DNA of 64,000 bases from Ephydatia muelleri (lineage: Eukaryota; Porifera; Demospongiae; Spongillida; Spongillidae): assembly GCA_013339895.1 (NCBI GenBank), contig JABACO010000006.1, positions 1,364,535 through 1,428,534 on the forward strand, in the 5' to 3' direction. Shown here in pieces: positions 37,562 to 49,038 of this stretch. Position 1 is the first letter of the stretch. Each line of letters begins with the position of its first letter. Under the pieces are notes generated by a model, which did not search any database, was not told the DNA's origin, and saw only the letters and a list, made by a program, of their open reading frames with translations. The translations under genes were made by a program, and so were the position numbers.

Positions 37562-37895
37562 TTAGTGTCAGTGTGACCACAGTCTTGCATCAGAACAACA
37601 GTGTTTATGATGTGGAGCTGTTCTGGACACACAGACAACAGATGATCATTGATTATTGTGATGTGTTGAAACATGATGTCTTCCTCCACACAGAGCTGCA
37701 GTGTCCCTCAGTACACAGTGATGGTCGCCTCTGCTACTTCAACTGACACATATATGGTTGCAGACACCTATTGCACCAGCAATTCTTGCTTATACATCAT
37801 CGGAATGTCTGGAGCCTATGTTAGCTCTTACAATGTGTCAGTGGCTTGTAGGAACACACGGAACCAGACTGGACAGCCATATGTGGCCATGCAGA
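37562..37895 (+). pseudogene. Receptor 2 second FN3-like exon with a frame break
   Basis: Acceptor GCTCCAG and donor A|GTGAGT keep phase 1 at both ends. Inside, the first part (SVSVTTVLHQNNSVYDVELF) and the second part (CSVPQYTVMVASAT, SSYNVSVACRNT) are in different frames. The exon has one base too many for a continuous frame. A 31-bp GT-AG intron (GTGTTG...CACACAG) would also restore the frame but is shorter than other introns here (50-60 bp). In the paralogues an intron sits at this point, so a damaged intron is plausible. Confidence 0.6.
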
Positions 37896-37949
37896 GTGAG
37901 TGCTGTGTTGACATGTAGCCTGTGTCACCATGGTTACCTTCACTTAAAG

Positions 37950-38312
37950 GTGTCCCAAACCCTGTTGTACTCAAAGTTGATAACATCATTGTGAGTGGGA
38001 ACACTGCTACCATCCCCTGCACATTCCTGGATGGCTCCTCCCACTACTGTATGGTGTGCTGCAGTCCCTCTGTTCCAGTGGGGTTAGCTGGGTCTGGGTA
38101 CCTGTCCACTACCAATGGACCAAGTGTCAGTGTCTCCCTGCAAGGCCTCACCAGTGGTCAGATGTACTACTGCAAGGCAGCAGCTACCAACACTAACTCT
38201 AATAACTGTACTGGTCCAGTGGTTGGAGGTGTGAAGGTGTTCTTCAGTTTCATGACATCACCTGTGCCAATAACAAGTTCATCACCATCAATGTCAACAC
38301 CCCCACCCTCAC
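37950..38312 (+). other. Receptor 2 membrane-proximal exon
   Basis: Phase 1-1, acceptor TTAAAG, donor C|GTGAGT. It encodes HYCMVCCSPSVP, SVSLQGLTSGQMYYCKAAAT and GGVKVFFSFMTS, then a Ser/Pro-rich stalk ending STPPPS. The second half is nearly identical to 23429-23791, while the first half is diverged. This suggests gene conversion or selection acting on one half only. Confidence 0.72.
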
Positions 38313-38991
38313 GTGAGTATTGTATTATGTGTTTATTGACAGCTATGTGTGTGATGGGGAAAGGAGTGCATTCATTGTGATTTCAGCATAACGGGTACAC
38401 TTTGTAGCATGCAATGCAAAGGAGTTGTAGACTCTATGTACATGGCCCTAGTAAATGCATGTGTTTGTATCACTCTGTACATTAAGGGAAATGGTGGGCA
38501 GAGAGAAAAATATCTATGGAGATAACTAGATCACCCAAACCCTCAGAACCAGTTGTAGCGAATAATCTAGGCCTATCGCAGGTTGTAGGTGATAGTTACC
38601 TATTATTATGTTATTAAGAGAACAAAAAGTAATGGTTTGCCGCTATGATTTTGCACTGGCAACAAATCTGTCATATTGATTGTATTGAATTCCCCAAGTC
38701 AATCTCACTCATGGCTAGAAAAGTGAATGGTTATTCTCTCAATTGTAAATACAAACAATCGCCACATAGTGCTACGATTTTTGAGTTATAAATTTTGAAA
38801 CGTTTACCAGGTCAAAACTAATTATCAAAAAGCGACCGCAATTGTGGAAATGCAATTGTCACTGAGATAAAAATGGTGTTAAGAAATTTGCATAATGTAG
38901 TACGTTATGTGTTCTATATAATACATGTATGCACTTATCAAGACTAGTTTCAAGACTGCTTCAACATTATGTGTTGTGTCCTTAGGAGGTC
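38313..38991. other. Receptor 2 intron, left part
   Basis: AT-rich intronic DNA without any recognised feature. Confidence 0.5.
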
Positions 38992-41040
38992 TGTGATGCT
39001 CACCCATGTAGGTGTGATGCTCATCTGTGTAGGTGTGATGCTCACCCATGTAGGTGTGATGCTCATCCATGTAGGTGTGATGCTCATCCATGTAGGTGTG
39101 ATGCTCATCCATGTAGGTGTGATGCTCATCCATGTAGGTGTGATGCTCATCCATGTAGGTGTGATGCTCATCCATGTAGGTGTGATGCTCACCCATGTAG
39201 GTGTGATGCTCATCCATGTAGGTGTGATGCTCATCCATGTAGGTGTGATGCTCATCCATGTAGGTGTGATGCTCATCCATGTAGGTGTGATGCTCACCCA
39301 TGTAGGGTGTGATGCTCATCCCATGTAGGTGTGATGCTCATCCATGTAGGTGTGATGCTCACCCATGTAGGTGTGATGCTCATCCATGTAGGTGTGATGC
39401 TCATCCATGTAAGTGTGATGCTCACCCATGTAGGTGGGATGCTCATCCATGTAGGTGTGATGCTCATCCATGTAGGTGTGATGCTCATCATGTAGGTGTG
39501 ATGCTCATCCATGTAGGTGTGATGCTCACCCATGTAGGTGTGATGCTCATCCATGTAGGTGTGATGCTCATCCATGTAGGTGTGATGCTCATCCATGTAG
39601 GTGTGATGTTCACCCATGTAGGTGTGATGCTCACCCATGTAGGTGAGATGTTCATCCATGTAGGTGAGATGCTCACCCATGTAGATGTGATGCTCATCCA
39701 TGTAGGTGTGATGCTCATCCATGTAGGTGTGATGCTCATCCATGTAGGTGTGATGCTTACCCATGTAGGTGTGATGCTCACCCATGTAGGTGTGATGCTC
39801 ATCCATGTAGGTGTGATGCTCATCCATGTAGGTGTGATGCTCACCCATGTAGGTGTGATGCTCACCCATGTAGGTGTGATGCTCACCCATGTAGGTGTGA
39901 TGCTCATCCATGTAGGTGTGATGCTCACCCATGTAGATGTGATGCTCATCCATGTAGGTGTGATGCTCATCCATGTAGGTGTGATGCTTACCCATGTAGG
40001 TGTGATGCTCACCCATGTAGGTGTGATGCTCATCCATGTAGGTGTGATGCTCATCCATGTAGGTGTGATGCTCACCCATGTAGGTGTGATGCTCACCCAT
40101 GTAGGTGTGATGCTCACCCATGTAGGTGTGATGCTCATCCATGTAGGTGTGATGCTCACCCATGTAGGTGTGATGCTCATCCATGTAGGTGTGATGCTCA
40201 TCCATGTAGGTGTGATGCTCATCCATGTAGGTGTGATGCTCATCCATGTAGGTGTGATGCTCACCCATGTAGGTGTGATGCTCACCCATGTAGGTGTGAT
40301 GCTCATCCATGTAGGTGTGATGCTCATCCATGTAGGTGTGATGCTCACCCATGTAGGTGTGATGCTCACCCATGTAGGTGTGATGCTCATCCATGTAGGT
40401 GTGATGCTCATCCATGTAGGTGTGATGCTCATCCATGTAGGTGTGATGCTCACCCATGTAGGTGGGATGCTCACCCATGTAGGTGTGATGCTTACCCATG
40501 TAGGTGTGATGCTCACCCATGTAGGTGTGATGCTCATCCATGTAGGTGTGATGCTCATCCATGTAGGTGTGATGCTCACCCATGTAGGTGTGATGCTCAT
40601 CCATGTAGGTGTGATGCTCATCCATGTAGGTGTGATGCTCATCCATGTAGGTGTGATGCTCATCCATGTAGGTGTGATGCTCACCCATGTAGGTGGGATG
40701 CTCACCCTGTAGGTGTGATGCTCACCCATGTAAGTGTGATGCTCATCCATGTAGGTGTGATTGCTCACCCATGTAGGTGTGATGCTCACCCATGTAGGTG
40801 TGATGCTGACCCATGTAGGTGTGATGCTCACCCATGTAGGTGTGATGCTCATCCATGTAGGTGTGATGCTCACCCATGTAGATGTGATGCTCATCCATGT
40901 AGGTGTGATGCTCATCCATGTAGGTGTGATGCTCATCCATGTAGGTGTGATGCTCATCCATGTAGGTGTGATGCTCATCCATGTAGGTGTGATGCTCATC
41001 CATGTAGGTGTGATGCTCACCCCATGTAGGTGTGATGCTT
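38992..41040 (-). repeat. 21-bp minisatellite, about 97 copies, in receptor 2 intron
   Basis: Same unit as 14091-14388 in reverse orientation, with CATCC/CACCC variants that alternate in blocks. Frames on both strands are open for up to 519 codons purely because the unit is 21 bp and stop-free. A poly-C run at 41064-41085 follows, mirroring the poly-G before the left array. Confidence 0.97.
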
Positions 41041-41760
41041 TCTTCACTTACCTCAGGGGGGTTCCACCCCCCCCCCCCCTCCCCCCGACTTGTGACCTCT
41101 TTATCTGTACCCTCAAAGATTTGGATTAAGCTTTTCCCATTTTGTGCAAATGGGCATTTTAGGTACAGTACATCACTCCATCCATATACAGACTGTTCCA
41201 AATGAAGCAACCAACAAATAAAAGCTGTAACTTTTGAACCCATGAGGCTATATGCAAGGGAATTGGATCTTAACATTCAGTATTTTAGGTACAATACCTC
41301 TTCCACCAATAGAGTCCAAGTACATAGATTCTAATCCTCAGCTAGATGGGCACTATATGGAAAGCATTCTTGAGGTCAATCTTGACCATTGTACACTTCA
41401 CCGTGATCAGGGCAAACATCATCCACTGTTGCATAGTGGAGAGTGAAATCCTCTTTATCAATGATCCCTTCTGGTGCTGATAGATGCATGATGACTTGAC
41501 CCCTATTATTTGGATCAGCTCATTTCTTCTTTCTCTACACTTCCTTTCTAACAGTTGTAGCTGCCTTAAATACAATTCAGTGACTTAAGCAAACATTAGC
41601 ATTAGGAAATGGTTTGGTGCTGCTCATGTGTTGTGCCTAAGCCAATAATTATGCTCAACAATACAATTTACAGATGTCATCGAGTAATTTGGTTTCTCCA
41701 ATTATGATACATGTATGTACTGATCTCACCCTATAGAGAATAGGTATGCTAGACATTGTA
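41041..41760 (-). repeat. Mirrored block 1, right copy
   Basis: Reverse complement of about 13390-14090, including the RT relic and the ATGGGCATTTTAGGTACAGT segment. Together with 38992-41040 it mirrors 13390-14388. Confidence 0.8.
41345..41590 (-). pseudogene. Reverse-transcriptase fragment, mirrored copy B
   Basis: The minus strand reads LRQLQLLERKCRERRNELIQ, then frame-shifted SSCIYQHQKGSLI, then MVKIDLKNAFHIVP before a stop. It is the same relic as 13541-13800 but with an additional small insertion. The catalytic-Asp segment is the only diagnostic motif. Confidence 0.6.
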
Positions 41761-42641
41761 TGTACCTTATGTCTCCACTCGTTAGGAGATTTATTATAAA
41801 TAATTGTTCTCAAGGAATAATGGTGTGTAATAAATGTAATAGATAGGTCCTCCTCTGACCTCATTTATATAATGAAATGGTCTATTTACATGTATTTCAA
41901 TAGTGTAATGTTTGTGTAGTATGTACACAATTTGCCTTTAACAATTGAGCCCACCATTGAAACTGAACAATAAAATATATACATGTATTATGCTTATTGC
42001 TATATTGCTGACATAAAATATGTGGTCAGTAGTATTTAATTTTTTGGTTTACATTTGAGCATCCATGACGTGCAATTGATGGTAAATCAGAAAATGTGCA
42101 AGTAGGTTGGAACTGCATTGATTGGTTTAATAGTGTTGTTTATTGTTAGCCGTGTAATTTCTTTCTCATTGACAGAATGGTGACTACAATAAAATAATTA
42201 TGAGCTGCTAATGGTAAAATGAATTGTTGGACACTTTAGAAATGAAACTCCCTTGGACCATCCATTTAAACCTCAACACTCGTGCAATACAGCCAATCAC
42301 ATTCGGGAGGAACTAATCAGTTTCTGTCTAATGTGAATTAAGTATATTCACGTTATCAGGGCATGAATTATGCATGGGCATTGCACGCTGTTGTCTTGAC
42401 AACGAGCATTCTTTTTATATCACAATGTCGTGCTTCAGCAGTCTTAGAACTGTTGCGTCAATGGATTCTTCCTATTTAGAGACCACTTGCACTCTTCTGA
42501 ATCTTGGATATGCTATTGATTGGACAAACATGTACTCTGCAACATGACAATCCATGCAACATGTCCCACAACATTAAACACTGTTTAAATACACATATAT
42601 CTGAACAGTGTAACTACCATGTGCTCGCTTTCTCTCCATAG
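41761..42641. other. Receptor 2 intron, right part
   Basis: AT-rich, nothing coding. The last 40 bp (CCATGTGCTCGCTTTCTCTCCATAG) form a good acceptor, the reference for the lesion in receptor 1. Confidence 0.6.
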
Positions 42642-42913
42642 CTTCATGTGGTGTCTCCATTGGCACATCTACTGCTGTTGGCATATCAGTTGCCATGACA
42701 TTTATCCTCTCCTTCACTCTGGGAGGTTTGGTGATTGCCATCATAATATGTGGTTGCTACAACCCAAGAAGGTTCTCTTCTAAGACTACCAAGCCCCCTC
42801 CCCCAGTCCCTACTACTACTGCTACTACATATGAGGTGGTGGGCTTTAATAAGAAAGAGGGCAATACAATTGAGTTAGAGAGCAATTCTGCATACGAAAC
42901 AGGAAGACACTGA
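42642..42913 (+). other. Receptor 2 TM and cytoplasmic-tail exon
   Basis: Phase-1 start, 272 nt to the TGA. Helix ISVAMTFILSFTLGGLV, basic CYNPRRFSSK, proline-rich KPPPPVPT and TTYEVVGFNKKEGN. Three near-identical copies of this exon exist (24321, 29376, 42642), and changes are concentrated outside the YEVVGF core. Confidence 0.8.
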
Positions 42914-45230
42914 TAGGAACATTTATTACATCGAGTGTTCTATTTTCAGATATTACAGTGTAGTGAGACAATTAGTATTATTTTAATGCTTAATGAATAT
43001 TTTAATGCACCAATGTGAATGTGTACATGTCATGCAGAAGAAATAGTTGTGTTACCATGGATACTGATCTCTAAAGTTAGTACTGTAACTTGTGAGGTGC
43101 CTGAATAATTGCAAGACCTAATTCATTGCAGTGTGTACATGTATAGCATGACCCCCTATATTGGTTTCCACGGTTTTCTACTGTCATTTTAGGTTCGTTT
43201 TTGTTGCAATGATCCCATCTGTCGAATGCCTGAAGGCAAGTGATGCAAGAAAACAAAGTAAGAGAAAATGTAATTGCCCTATATTTCGCACTCCTGTTAG
43301 GATACATGTTATTTGTGTGCTAATATAGGACTATTACATTTTCCCTTATTGCTAGACCCTTGTTTCTATGCTTTTACACCAGTATTGCCTTCAAATCCTA
43401 TATACCACCAAGAGAATGTGTTTAGTTATTTTATTCATTATAGGCTTCATCCCAGGCCCTAGTGACGACACTTGCTCTATTTGACTGATTGCCACAACAC
43501 TTGGGGGCCAGGCAGGAGTATCCTATGGGCAAGTGGGGGAGGATAGTCTCCCACCCCCTAGGTTAAACATGTCCAGTGTGATGCTGGCCACAAGCTGGGA
43601 CCCTGTGTACCAGATCTGTACGTTGCCCAGTCTGGATTACCCGAGTTTATGAGGTGCCTGAATAATTGCAAGACCTAATTCATTGCAGTGTGTACATGTA
43701 TAGCATGACCCTCATATTGGTTTCCATGGTTTCCATGGTTTCCTACTGTCACATCTGCAATCTGAATAGTTGTGATGGACTTGTTAGTGCTCAAATTGTG
43801 GAGGGGGAGAGGGAGAGGAAGGGGTGGGTCTCCAGGAGAGGGAGGGGGAGGAGGACCATATCACCATAAAGACAATGCTGGCTTGTGTTTGGGGAACCCA
43901 CATTGGTAATACTTAAATTCCTTCCCTGCACAGTACAGTGCTTCATGACACTGCATGTACTATTTCTCAATGTGTTCACACAAATGCTGACCAGTTACAT
44001 TATATGTTGAATAACGAAAAATTCTCATCACATAGTAATCAGTGCACATAAAAGGTCGTACGTATAACAAACCAAAAGTTAAAACATAGCAAATGGTATT
44101 GGCACAGGACTATAACATGCACCGTACCAGGACTGTTTTTTTTTTTTTTTTTGCCCTCTCATGGTTTTGATACTAAAGTACACAGCATACTGTTCATTGC
44201 TTACATCCTGTTACGATATTGTAAACTGTTTGTTGGTGCACATAACAAAGTTGATTGGAAGGGACCCCCTTGTAGTCTAGGGGAGCTCAGGTTGTATGGA
44301 GAGGTCAGTAGTGGCATTTGGTATCATCAGCTGCACATGAAGATGCCCATAGATGTACAGGGTGTCCCATTCAAGAAATATTCCTTTTAATAATAAATTC
44401 AGCTTGCAAATTAACTTTCAGTTATTGGAAAATAAATCGCGATTAATAAATGAACACTTAAGTTACTTACCATGTAATTTACTAGCATCAAAAAATCAAT
44501 AATTAAATCTATATTAATTACAATTATTAACAGTACAAAATCATATGTCATGCACTCAAATATTGAATATCCTGCTTGTAACATTGATTAAATTAGTCAC
44601 CTAATTTAAATTCCAACTATTCACTCAAGATTAACCATCCTTATTAGTAGTAAAACTTTAGTTACTTGGCTATAACAGAACTAAAAATGAATTAAGTAAT
44701 TCCACTGCATATATAGCTACTAATGGTCAAACATTTGATTTTCAGGCACTTGATTATGAGTAGTTTAGCATATTTACATTGTTTTATTTAATCATTATTT
44801 TATTAATCAATCAGAATTTAGTTCTACACACCAATATCCATTAACATAACTAATTGTGGTAAATTATTGTCAATACTTCCTTGATTGTAAGTACTTCTGT
44901 GCTGTGGCAAGGCAAGAAAGAAGTCCATAGTTTCCATGCCTTAAGCTCTACAGGTCTCGATGACCACAGAAACACACCCATCCCAGCTCTGCCCACGTTG
45001 TATATCATCGCTTCCATATCTGCAGACCCTCTTCCAGTAAGAAGCATGATGTCAGATCTAGAGCTGCTGGTTTGCCCAAGCACGAATGATACACTTGGGA
45101 TGAAATGTCTGCTGGGAGAGAGTTGTTGTGTGTGATGATGCTATGTGTGTAGTGTTGTAAGCCCAAATGTGTTTACACAATACTATATGCATACAGGTTG
45201 GATATATACTGCCTCAGACACAACCCTCAC
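42914..45230. other. 3' flank of receptor 2, paralogous non-coding DNA
   Basis: It repeats the flank of receptor 1 and the region at 52540-54640, including a short G-rich unit at 43799 and the GGGGAGCTCAGGTTGTATGG block at 44279. An internal duplication of about 80 bp (GAGGTGCCTGAATAATTGC) occurs at 43094 and 43651. A half-copy of the 54648 foldback lies at 44845-44925. No gene is seen. Confidence 0.6.
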
Positions 45231-45231
45231 A

Positions 45232-45233
<2 letters not shown>

Positions 45234-45278
<45 letters not shown>

Positions 45279-45298
45279 ACACACATAACACACAACAT
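45234..45298 (+). repeat. (CA)n microsatellite next to receptor 4 Ig exon
   Basis: About 65 bp of CA repeats with CAACACACATAACACAC variation begin about 20 bases beyond the Ig exon donor. Confidence 0.9.
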
Positions 45299-45316
45299 AT
45301 ACACACTCATACCAAC

Positions 45317-46391
45317 ATGTAACCCTCAAAAGGGCATTGCCAATTATCTGCCGAGAGCTCATATCCTCACAGATAATCCCCAGTCCATCCAGCATAGAGT
45401 TAGGAGTGATGGTGAGGATAGAGGTGTGAGTGCAATCACTTCCTCCAACCACAGCTGCACTCAGGTAAGGACCACATGTACCACTCAGGACATTACATAA
45501 CGTTGGCTGAGAGAGATCGATAATGCTGTCACTACAGCCAATCTTCATGTTCAAATTGGTAAAATTAAATCTGGTGAATGAGTTATTCCCATCCACCACA
45601 CAGGTGCACGTTGCTATGGAGCCCGGACACAGAGGCTCTGAGAGAGATGGAGTGCAAGAGAAGGATGCAGCATTGCCTGAAGAGGGAAGAGTGAGGCTAA
45701 TTCCTTCATTTAGGTCTTGGTGTGCATGAATAGCCCACGCTGTGAACTTGATATGAAGGAGAAGGGGAAGAGAAGGGTGGGGAGGAGGGGTGGGAGCAGG
45801 GATGGGGAGGAGGAAAACAAATAAGCTGATGAAGCTGGAAGCTTTTCTCTTTGGGGGAGGAAGGGGGACTAGAGGCCTTTTGTACAAGGTATACATGAGC
45901 ACCCCACCCCCCACCCTCCCAACTCCACCCACCCACCCTCCCAACTCCACCCACCCACCCTCCCAACTCCACCCACCCACCCTCCCAACTCCACCCACCC
46001 ACCCTCCCAACTCCACCCACCCACCCTCCCAACTCCACCCACCCACCCTCCCAACTCCACCCACCCACCCTCCCAACCCCACCCCCACCCTCCCAACTCC
46101 ACCCCCAAGTATAAGCCATGATGTATGTCAGGCACATGCATGGGACAAGATTCAGTGGGATGCTTGTCTGCTTCAGGCATGTGCATGTACAAGGCCCAAC
46201 TAGCCTCCTCAATGATGATGAAGTGTTTAGAAATTCGCTTCAAAACGGTATCTTCAAGTGGAGCGCTGAACATTTCGGCCCCGCCCCTTAGCTTGCTTTA
46301 CTATCCACGGTTGTAACGTACCTCCGTGATAAAGGAGCATCGTGATGACCAGCACAGAACACTGGAGGTATGAGGCTCTCTGCAAGTACAT
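45317..46391 (-). CDS. Receptor 4: signal-peptide exon and Ig-like exon, remainder missing
   Basis: Exon 1, 46391-46322 (70 nt): ATG, then a hydrophobic core SVLVITMLLYHG, ending in phase 1 at G|GTACGT. Exon 2, 45676-45317 (acceptor CTCTTCAG, weak donor T|GTTGGT): phase 1-1 Ig-like domain with LCPGSIATCTCVV, LSGTCGPYLSAAVV, CTHTSILTITP and IICEDM. Joined in phase they give about 143 residues. The next exons on this strand are not found, since the next receptor exon (42642) is on the opposite strand. It is either truncated or its later exons lie out of order. Receptor 3 ends 2.9 kb upstream with a transposon between them. Confidence 0.6.
45901..46107 (+). repeat. C-rich 22-bp minisatellite in receptor 4 intron
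   Basis: About nine units of CCACCCACCCTCCCAACT type lie between the signal and Ig exons. The opposite strand is G-rich. Long frames (GGVGRVGGWSWE) are artefacts of the repeat. Confidence 0.95.
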
Positions 46392-46696
46392 AACACACAT
46401 ACAAGCGTTAAATAGTTGCCACAGCAACGCAAGACAGAACAGCTGTGTGCACGTGTGTCGCGACTGCATTGTAATGTTCAGACACGTGCAGTGATCGGGC
46501 AGACACACAAATCACATATGCAGCTGGCTAACCCGCCATTTCTATATCCTCGTTATGATTTCTACGCATAAGAGAGGTACGTAAGTGTAGAATAACGTGT
46601 ATTAATTGACAACCACGTTGAACAATGAGCGATGCGAATACACGTAATGCTTTAAAGGATTGTTCTTTATCCTCTTTCTTATCTGTTGTGCTGTAC

Positions 46697-49038
46697 ACAG
46701 CCAAATTGTATTTTCTGATACAGATATGTAACATAAGTGGTACATATATGTTAACAGAGTATGTCACAATTATGTTAACACAGTTTGTTACATACTCTGT
46801 TGACAAATTTTATGTCACAATTATGTACTTACAGTTTGGGACATAATGTTCTTACATATCTGTAGCTCATGTATGTTACATATATGTATCATAAATATGT
46901 AAACCATTTAAGGAAATGTTTATCCACTACGTATTTATAACTGAATTTCACTGTATTTAATATTAATGTACACAAAAAACATTGTAGCAATAAAAAGGAT
47001 TGTTCCAGTCATGACAATGTGCACCAATACATTGCACACAGTGTCCTGTCTTTGCACACACCAAAATTGCATGACTCTTGCACACTCATGAACCAGTGAA
47101 ACTGATCTCAAGACGTTGGTACTTGATGTGCAGAAAACTGTGTCAACAAGGGACAGTCTTATTCATTGAGCAATGGCTGACCATCAGTGGAAGCCTTGAA
47201 CAAGACAATGTGTGGTGTCAGAAGAAGTGTTGAAAGTAGCTAGAAGAAGTCCATACTGCATCTAAAGGGATGATGCAACAAGTCAGCTCCACCAGTATTG
47301 GTGCAGCCGCTGCATGTACCTGGTCATGCGAGTGACTAGTTTGATGAACTCTCCCAGTTGAATCCTTGAAAATGACAGCCTTGAACTCCTGCACTGTATC
47401 ACTGGTAGTCAGCTCGTCAAGCCTGATGTCAAATTGGGAATCATGCAGCTGAAGAGCACCAAGCGTAGTAGTTTGACTGCCTGTAATAGTTTTTAGTGGC
47501 AATGTTGATAGAGTGTACTTTTGTCGTGTTACCTAAAAATATCATGGTATCATGAAATGCTTCACTAATACGATAACATGCCTTTCGAGGTGCTCCGACT
47601 TTGTATATAGCACGGTCTTGATGCAGTTCTATCATAGGTATGCCACACATTACATGCTGCATACAAGGTGAAACAAACAACTCCTTTGTGACACATCTCC
47701 ACATCTAAAAAAATACAAGAAGAATTAAAATTCAGAAATGCATACAGTTTTTGTACCTTTCAGTACTATGCGTGCCATCATTACAAATATAGCGCAGGTG
47801 TTGTAAGGTTGAAAAACACACTGTTATGTCACGAATTGGGGCTAGCCTGTTACCAAATATATTGTTGCCTCAAACCATTGAGTTGAAAGATTCAAACCTA
47901 TATGTATAGTACACCAAAAATTGCACAGCACGTAACAGTACCGTTCAGCAGAGAAAGCCAAGCATGGTCCATAATCACGAATGGACTCACCAAAGGTGAA
48001 GAATTATCTGGATTTTTGGTTTCTTTAACAGTGCTGGCATGTGCTCTTTTAAGTCATCAAAAAAATTATGACAAAGTCTCTGCCACACATTGTACAGGGA
48101 GGTGGAAAAGAATTCACAGCAAGCTATATGAAAACCCTGCTGGGATTGAAATAAAGGATTATTTTGGCATGAAGTCAACAAAAGTTGCTTACTTTGGATA
48201 ATATACTTTCTTCTGTCCTTCAGTTAGACAATGAACATTGCCATCTGCGTCCATCCTTTAAAATCCCTACCAACGAATGACTTGGAGTGCTGGCAAACAT
48301 TTCCATACTTTTTTTTTTTAAACCCAGAGGTGCTATACACCTTGACCCTTGCTAGAATTTCACTTTTTGCCTTCTTGACAGCCCTGACATTATTTTCTTT
48401 AGTACATACTTACAAGTATGTAGCAGTTTAGTGTGCAACACTTCAACTGGCATATACCTAATGTTGTACAAAAGTCAAGGTGATAAGAGGATCCCAACTG
48501 TCGATTCTTACCTATATACATCTGCTGGGATTGAAACAAAGGATTTTCAATCTCCTTCAACCCATACTGCTTGCGCATCTCACAGATGTCGCGTGTATAG
48601 ACTTTTACATGGAAAGGTTTCAGCACAAGGCTCACAACAAAAGCCTGCTGTGAGCAGAATTTCAACTCATTAACACGCGTGCATTGTTACCAGCAGTGAT
48701 ATATATAGTTCAAGATCGAGCACATACGCAGATACTTACTAGTCGCCATCTTTCACAAAACGTGTCACGTGCACTTACACGTTCTGTACACATTCCATGT
48801 ATGGTATTGCCACATCTGATACAGAAATGGTAACAGTTACGATACATATATGTACTTACATGTATGATACAAACTGTAGTATATGTATCAGAATGTGGGC
48901 ACATTCTGTTACAATATGTAAGAACATGTATGTATCAGGATATTACTTGCTATCATAGCTGACCCAAGATGTTGAACAGTTATGATACAGTTTGTTATAG
49001 TATACATATATGTTCCAAAGCTGTAACAATTTGGCTGT
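46697..49038. mobile_element. Candidate DNA transposon with TIRs and subterminal repeats
   Basis: The left end TGTACACAGCCAAATTGT (46697) is mirrored by ACAATTTGGCTGTGTACA (ending 49038). Within 250 bp of each end, short degenerate motifs of the TATGTAACA/TGTTACATA/ATGTATCAT kind recur about ten times. Dense subterminal repeats are known from several DNA transposon superfamilies. The interior holds the two-exon ORF below and weaker minus-strand exons. No convincing target-site duplication is visible. The superfamily is unknown. Confidence 0.6.
47218..47704 (-). CDS. Unrecognised two-exon ORF inside the TIR element
   Basis: Exons 47704-47533 and 47480-47218 are separated by a 52-bp GT-AG intron. 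Spliced, they give 144 codons ending in TSSSYFQHFF. Features are HVMCGIPMIELHQDRAIYKV, RKACYRISEAFHDTMIF and DELTTSDTVQEFKAVIF. I know no family for it. A strong acceptor (TTTTTTTAG) directly precedes the ATG, so this ATG may be internal. More coding may lie upstream, where short minus frames at 48150-47990 (CEFFSTSLYNVWQRLCHNFF) and 48665-48540 (VKVYTRDICEMRKQYGLKEI) have exon-like ends. It is probably the element's own protein. Confidence 0.4.

Larger units (their letters stand above)
33431..42913 (+). pseudogene. Receptor 2: decayed signal exon, Ig, two FN3-like, membrane-proximal and TM/tail exons
   Basis: Exons by splice motif and phase: signal 33431-33488, Ig 34284-34661, FN3 37020-37274, FN3-like 37562-37895, membrane-proximal 37950-38312, TM/tail 42642-42913. 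All outer boundaries are phase 1. Two lesions are visible. The signal exon has no in-frame ATG (ATGCGT of the paralogue reads AGCGTG). The second FN3-like exon carries one surplus base or a very short intron. The last intron (4.3 kb) contains the 21-bp array and an RT relic. Predicted product, if expressed, is a single-pass receptor with Ig and two FN3-like domains. I annotate it as a probable pseudogene. The lesions should be checked because either could be rescued by alternative splicing. Confidence 0.6.

Noticed and set aside
39294..41047. Frames of 464-519 codons on both strands with HHTYMDE or SITPTWM repeats
   Set aside because: A stop-free 21-bp tandem unit keeps several frames open at once, so no strand or frame is favoured.
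45183..46273. Gly/Trp/Val-rich frames such as GGVGRVGGWSWE
   Set aside because: They are produced by the C-rich 22-bp minisatellite. Only the Ig-like part between 45317 and 45676 is supported.
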